8,866 nucleotides of DNA, taken from NCBI GenBank assembly GCA_900547685.1, contig URHS01000072.1, positions 1 through 8,866 of the forward strand. The letters are read 5' to 3'. Positions 5,448-8,866 of this stretch are shown here, in pieces. The translations under genes were made by a program, and so were the position numbers. The stretch comes from an uncultured Blautia sp. Lineage in GTDB: Bacteria; Bacillota; Clostridia; Lachnospirales; Lachnospiraceae. Position 1 is the stretch's first letter, and each line of letters starts with the position of its first letter. The notes under the pieces were generated by a model. That model ran no database searches, was not told the origin of the DNA, and was given only the letters and a program-made list of their open reading frames with translations.

Positions 5448-6104
5448 TTAATCATCAAAAAGAAGGTATTCTCCTTCTGAAACTGCAAAATACAGTTCTT
5501 TTAAGTCTGTGACAGAAGCTCTTGCATTTGTAGCCTCTGTCACAGCTTTTTTTATTTCGTCACACCTGCTTGCCGGTATTAAAACCTGCATTTTTACAGA
5601 CTCCTCATACTGTGAATTCATAATTGGAATTTCCTTTTGCGCGAACAAATATTGAAGCTTTCCCACTCCGTTATAATCTGTGCCTACTTCTGTAAGTACG
5701 CCGTGATATTTCGTGATAATTCTGCTTTGTGCCAGACCTTCCTGCACGGATTTGGAATAAGCTCTTACCAATCCTCCTGTTCCCAGAAGTGTCCCTCCAA
5801 AATATCTGGTTACCACAACTGCAGTATTATAAAGCTCTTCTCCTAAGAGCACGTCCAGCATAGGCTTTCCTGCTGTTCCCTGAGGCTCTCCATCATCACT
5901 GCAACGCATAATTTCTTTTCTTTCTCCAATAACATAAGCAGAACAATTATGAGTTGCATCCCAATATTTCTTTTTCATTTCTTCTATAAACTTTACAGCC
6001 TCTTCTTCTGTCTTCACAAGACGGACTGTAGCGATAAATCTGGATTTTTTCTCTATTATTTCTCCTTGTCCGCCTTCGTAGATTGTCCTGTACTGCTCTA
6101 ACAT
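5448..6104 (-). CDS. yigZ: YigZ/IMPACT-family protein
   Basis: Conserved cytosolic protein of the YigZ/YvyE (UPF0029, IMPACT) family. Eukaryotic IMPACT regulates GCN1/GCN2 signalling; the bacterial role is not settled, though translation or nucleic-acid binding has been proposed. The N-terminal IMPACT domain has KKSRFIATV, CSDDGEPQGTAGKPML and VVVTRYFGGTLLGTGGLVRAYS. A C-terminal ferredoxin-like domain (DUF1949 type) starts at about HGVLTEVGTDY. From the start chosen here it is 218 residues, usual for the family. An in-frame ATG 12 bases upstream (6116) would add four residues (MRNS); I prefer 6104 because AGGA (6110-6113) lies 5 bases before it, while the upstream ATG has only a distant weak site. 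Its 3' end converges with the cyclophilin gene, and its promoter is divergent from the penicillin-binding protein gene. Confidence 0.93.
   Translation of the reverse strand: MLEQYRTIYEGGQGEIIEKKSRFIATVRLVKTEEEAVKFIEEMKKKYWDATHNCSAYVIGERKEIMRCSDDGEPQGTAGKPMLDVLLGEELYNTAVVVTRYFGGTLLGTGGLVRAYSKSVQEGLAQSRIITKYHGVLTEVGTDYNGVGKLQYLFAQKEIPIMNSQYEESVKMQVLIPASRCDEIKKAVTEATNARASVTDLKELYFAVSEGEYLLFDD
5456..5478 (-). terminator. possible weak terminator overlapping the end of yigZ
   Basis: On the minus strand AGAAGG, a 6-base loop and CCTTCT (5461-5478) are followed directly by TTTTG. The hairpin is made from the last sense codons before the TAA stop. The stem is only 6 bp with a short T run, so this is tentative. 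It resembles the rimI terminator in overlapping the coding end. Confidence 0.3.
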
Positions 6105-6135
6105 ACTATTCCTCATTTCTTTTTTCTTTCCTGAT

Positions 6136-6144
6136 ATTTTAGCA
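6136..6144 (-). promoter_or_regulatory. extended -10 promoter of yigZ
   Basis: The minus strand reads TGCTAAAAT (TAAAAT at 6136-6141 with the TGn extension), about 32 bases before the chosen ATG. The -35 region (6159-6164) is weak. It is overlapped by an imperfect 8-bp inverted repeat, ATTCCTA/TGGGAAT plus one outer pair (6148-6167), which could be an operator. Confidence 0.5.
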
Positions 6145-6213
6145 TATTATTCCTAAAATTGGGAATATTTATGATTAAAAAAGCTGAAATCTTATGTGCC
6201 GTTTCAAAGTTTC

Positions 6214-6242
6214 TTGAATTAGGTTCTGTCATTTGATATAAT
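6214..6242 (+). promoter_or_regulatory. promoter of the penicillin-binding protein gene
   Basis: TTGAAT (6214-6219), a 17-base spacer and TATAAT (6237-6242) with a TGn extension (TGATATAAT, 6234-6242) make the best promoter match in the window. A start near 6249 would leave only about 18 bases of leader, with the Shine-Dalgarno AAAGGAGG (6251-6258) almost at the 5' end. Confidence 0.75.
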
Positions 6243-6266
6243 GTACGGGAAAAGGAGGCAAACTAC

Positions 6267-8792
6267 ATGAATTTTGGAAAACGCGCCACGAATAAGAAAC
6301 GCAATGCTCTTACTTCCCGCTCTTCCATGATAGGAAAAAAAGCGCATGTTTCTTTTCTACGTATTATTTTCATCTCTCTGATGGCAATTTTGATTATCGG
6401 AGGCTGCATGGGTATAGGTGCCTTTAAAGGTCTGATTGACAATGCACCTGATATTTCAGAAGTAAATATTGTCCCCGTTGGCGAAGCTACCTTTGTTTAT
6501 GATGCTAATGGCAACCAGCTGCAAAAGCTGACTGCCCCCAATTCCAATCGTATGCCCGTAAGTATTGAACAAATTCCTCTGGACTTACAGCATGCTGTGG
6601 TAGCTATTGAAGATGAACGTTTCTATGAACATAATGGTATTGATATAAAAGGTATCCTGCGTGCCGGTGTCAAAGGTATTCTAAACGGAGGAAACTTCAC
6701 AGAAGGTGCCAGTACCATTACACAGCAGTTATTAAAAAATAACGTTTTTACAGGCTGGACCAATGAATCTGTTGTACAGCGTTTTAAACGTAAATTTCAG
6801 GAACAGTACCTTGCTGTTCAATTAGAGAAGCAGGTTAAGGATAAGAATATTATCCTTGAGAACTATTTAAATACCATTAACCTTGGAAATGGTAACTTTG
6901 GTGTACAAGCTGCCGCTCAGGATTATTTTGGTAAAAATGTAAATGAATTAACCCTTTCTGAATGTACGGTAATTGCCGGTATCAGCCAGAACCCTACAAA
7001 GTTCAATCCTGTTATCAACCCTGATAAAAACACCATGCGCCGTAAAGACGTTTTAGACCACATGCTGGAGCAGGAATATATTACTAAAGAACAATATGAT
7101 GAATGTTTAGCTGATAATGTATATGACAGAATTAAAACAGTTGACCAGCAGCAGGAACAGGAAACTCAAACCTACAGTTACTTTATTGATGAATTAACAG
7201 AACAGGTTGTAAAAGACTTACAGGAACAGCGCGGATTTACAGAAGCTCAGGCTTACAACGCTCTTTACAGTGGAGGGCTTCGCATTTACACTACACAGGA
7301 CCCAACAATTCAGCTTATTTGTGATGAAGAATATGGCAACCCTGACAATTTTCCTTCCGGTACTCAGGTAACCTTAGATTACCGTCTCACTGTAAAACAT
7401 CCAAATGGTGAGCAGGAAAATTACAGCAAAGAAATGCTTCAGGAATATTTTATTCAGAACGAGAATAAAGATTTCACATTATTATTCGACACACCAGAAA
7501 GCGCTCAAGCTCATGTGGATACTTACAAAGCGTCCATTCTGGCAGATGGAAGTGAGGTAATCAGTGAAAATATTTATTTAACACCACAGCCTCAGTCTTC
7601 TATTTGTATTATTGATCAGCACACAGGTTATGTAAAAGCCATTGTAGGTGGGCGAGGAGAAAAATCTTCCAGCCTTTCCTTAAATCGTGCAACAAATACT
7701 TTACGTCAGCCGGGTTCTACATTTAAGCCATTGGCAACTTATGCCGCTGCATTAAATGAAGGTGGAATGACATTATCCACAACCTTCAAAGATGAACCGT
7801 TTAAATACGATAGCGGACAGCCATTATACAACTACGACCATCAGTATCACGGAACTGTAACCATGCGTACTGCAATTACAAAATCTTACAACATTCCTGC
7901 AGCAAAAGCCATGGTAGAAATTACGCCGGAAGTAGGGGTATCTTATTTAAAGAAATTTGGATTCACTTCCATTTTGGATACTTTAACAGAGCTGCCTCAG
8001 GGAAGTAATAATTTCTATACAGACGTAAACGTAGCAACATCTATCGGTGGTATTACAAAAGGTGTAAGTAACTTGGAACTGACAGCTGCTTATGCTGCAA
8101 TTGCCAATAATGGAACTTATATCAAACCTGTATTTTACACCAAAATTTTAGATTCTGATGGAAATGTTGTCATTGACAACACTCCTGAGAAAACAACTGT
8201 AATTAAACCAAGTACTGCATATTTGCTTACTTCTGCTATGGAAGATGTTGTAAAAAAAGGAACCGGTACTCGTTTACAGCTAAGCAATATGCCTGTAGCC
8301 GGAAAAACAGGTACAACAGATAATTACAAAGATTTATGGTTCTCCGGATACACTCCATATTATACTTGCTCTGTATGGGCAGGATATGATAATAACCTTG
8401 TTCTTCCAAAAGGACAGGCAAGAACCTATCAGCAGACTTTATGGCAAAAAATCATGCAGCGTATTCACAACGACTTGCCGAAAACAGAATTCAAAGTTCC
8501 TTCTACAGTGGAAAAGAAATCCATTTGTAAAGACAGTGGTTTATTAGCAAGCTCATCCTGTGATGCCATAACAGAATATTACGATACGGAAACTCTTCCA
8601 AAAAAATATTGTTCCGGGCATAAAAAAGCAAAGCCTGATGACACAGATAAACCAAACGAAACTAAACCGGGAGATACTTCAGAAGAGCCTCCTCAGGAAC
8701 AGCCGGAGACTCCAGAAACTCCCGAAACTCCTGAGACTCCACAAGAGCAGCCAGAGACACCAACTCCACCTGCTCCACCGGCAGGTCAATAA
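6267..8792 (+). CDS. ponA: Class A (PBP1A-type) bifunctional penicillin-binding protein
   Basis: Membrane-anchored peptidoglycan synthase: it polymerises lipid II (transglycosylase) and cross-links peptide stems (transpeptidase). A basic cytoplasmic N-terminus (1-27) precedes one transmembrane helix (about 30-52). The GT51 domain follows with all motifs: EDERFYEH (catalytic E115), GASTITQQL (147-155), RKFQEQ (second Glu E179), KNIILENYLN (193-202) and MRRKDVL (257-263). The transpeptidase domain has STFK (nucleophile S484, K487), SYN (540-542) and KTGT (680-683). About 95 residues (345-440) link the two before IIDQHTGYVKAIVGG. Cysteines C754, C765 and C782 lie in the post-catalytic segment typical of many Gram-positive PBP1A proteins. 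The tail (787-841) is Pro/Glu/Thr-rich and probably extracellular. AAAGGAGG lies 8 bases before the ATG. At 841 residues it is complete. The symbol is provisional, since Bacillota may have several class A paralogues. Confidence 0.96.
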   Translation: MNFGKRATNKKRNALTSRSSMIGKKAHVSFLRIIFISLMAILIIGGCMGIGAFKGLIDNAPDISEVNIVPVGEATFVYDANGNQLQKLTAPNSNRMPVSIEQIPLDLQHAVVAIEDERFYEHNGIDIKGILRAGVKGILNGGNFTEGASTITQQLLKNNVFTGWTNESVVQRFKRKFQEQYLAVQLEKQVKDKNIILENYLNTINLGNGNFGVQAAAQDYFGKNVNELTLSECTVIAGISQNPTKFNPVINPDKNTMRRKDVLDHMLEQEYITKEQYDECLADNVYDRIKTVDQQQEQETQTYSYFIDELTEQVVKDLQEQRGFTEAQAYNALYSGGLRIYTTQDPTIQLICDEEYGNPDNFPSGTQVTLDYRLTVKHPNGEQENYSKEMLQEYFIQNENKDFTLLFDTPESAQAHVDTYKASILADGSEVISENIYLTPQPQSSICIIDQHTGYVKAIVGGRGEKSSSLSLNRATNTLRQPGSTFKPLATYAAALNEGGMTLSTTFKDEPFKYDSGQPLYNYDHQYHGTVTMRTAITKSYNIPAAKAMVEITPEVGVSYLKKFGFTSILDTLTELPQGSNNFYTDVNVATSIGGITKGVSNLELTAAYAAIANNGTYIKPVFYTKILDSDGNVVIDNTPEKTTVIKPSTAYLLTSAMEDVVKKGTGTRLQLSNMPVAGKTGTTDNYKDLWFSGYTPYYTCSVWAGYDNNLVLPKGQARTYQQTLWQKIMQRIHNDLPKTEFKVPSTVEKKSICKDSGLLASSSCDAITEYYDTETLPKKYCSGHKKAKPDDTDKPNETKPGDTSEEPPQEQPETPETPETPETPQEQPETPTPPAPPAGQ
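8703..8738 (+). repeat. 9-bp tandem repeat encoding Pro-Glu-Thr
   Basis: Four direct 9-base units (CCGGAGACT, CCAGAAACT, CCCGAAACT, CCTGAGACT) encode (PET)4 at residues 813-824 of the penicillin-binding protein. The units differ mainly at synonymous third positions. The flanking QEQPETP occurs twice (810-816 and 826-832), indicating a larger duplicated unit in the tail. Confidence 0.85.
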
Positions 8793-8820
8793 AACTTTGA
8801 AATGAACGCACAATAAATAT

Positions 8821-8844
8821 CCACCCGCCTAGCGGGTGGTTTTT
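8821..8844 (+). terminator. strong intrinsic terminator after the penicillin-binding protein gene
   Basis: A perfect 8-bp GC-rich stem, CCACCCGC/GCGGGTGG, with a CTA loop is followed by TTTTT (8840-8844). It lies 28 bases after the stop codon. No T run follows on the minus strand, so it acts in the plus direction. Confidence 0.95.
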
Positions 8845-8851
8845 CAGTTTC

Positions 8852-8866
8852 GGGCATAGCCCTAAT
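8852..8866. repeat. second short hairpin at the window edge
   Basis: Just after the terminator comes GGGC-ATA-GCCC, a 4-bp GC stem with a 3-base loop inside TCGGGCATAGCCCTAAT, running to the window end. Two compact hairpins in a row suggest part of a dispersed intergenic repeat, but only this single, possibly truncated copy is visible. Confidence 0.4.

Noticed and set aside
5051..5846. Open frames opposite the cyclophilin and yigZ genes
   Set aside because: Shadows of conserved coding sequence on the other strand, with no independent support.
6117..6266. Possible riboswitch or T-box leader upstream of the penicillin-binding protein gene
   Set aside because: The best promoter leaves a leader of only about 18 bases, and no conserved leader element is visible.
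8236..8421. Minus-strand 61-codon frame inside the penicillin-binding protein gene
   Set aside because: Antisense to the KTG-motif region of a complete transpeptidase; nothing supports it.
1..8866. Mobile element, CRISPR array, toxin-antitoxin or defence system
   Set aside because: No transposase, integrase, regularly spaced repeats or defence-type domains are present; every large frame belongs to a housekeeping family.

Overview
The window looks like ordinary chromosome from a low-GC Gram-positive bacterium, most likely a Clostridia member near the Lachnospiraceae. That placement is inference. It rests on the AT-rich base composition, strong AGGAG-type ribosome binding sites, TsaE/TsaB/RimI/TsaD clustering, a class A penicillin-binding protein with a Clostridia-style cysteine-containing C-terminus, and the general character of the proteins. 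I see no insertion sequence, phage gene, CRISPR array or other sign of recent transfer.

Layout, left to right. Positions 1-55 hold the 5' part of a tRNA-Ser(UGA) on the minus strand, cut by the window edge, with its own promoter at 83-112. Positions 119-4797 are a minus-strand block. In its direction of transcription it reads tsaE, tsaB, rimI, a stem-loop terminator overlapping the rimI stop, a small cysteine-rich protein gene, then rnz, tsaD and ispD. rnz, tsaD and ispD are tightly packed, and the stop codons of rnz and tsaD are fused to the next gene's Shine-Dalgarno sequence. A divergent promoter region (about 4798-4921) separates tsaE from a plus-strand cyclophilin gene (4922-5440). That gene converges on a minus-strand YigZ/IMPACT-family gene (5448-6104). 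After another divergent intergenic region, a large bifunctional penicillin-binding protein (6267-8792, plus) ends in a strong intrinsic terminator at 8821-8844. No gene-free stretch exceeds about 150 bases.

Functionally the left half is a tRNA-maturation neighbourhood. TsaB, TsaD and TsaE are three of the four proteins that make t6A37 on ANN-decoding tRNAs; the fourth, TsaC/Sua5, is not here. RNase Z trims tRNA 3' ends. IspD belongs to the MEP pathway, which supplies the prenyl donor that MiaA uses on tRNAs such as the tRNA-Ser(UGA) next to it. RimI acetylates the N-terminus of ribosomal protein S18. The right half carries protein folding (cyclophilin), a conserved IMPACT-family protein and cell-wall synthesis (PBP1A type).

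I found no convincing new biological system. The points most worth a second look are the unrecognised 82-residue double-CxxC protein between rimI and rnz, the corrected rnz start with an embedded promoter, the divergent promoter pair that appears to share one -35 hexamer, recurring extended -10 promoters, and the tandem hairpins at the right edge.
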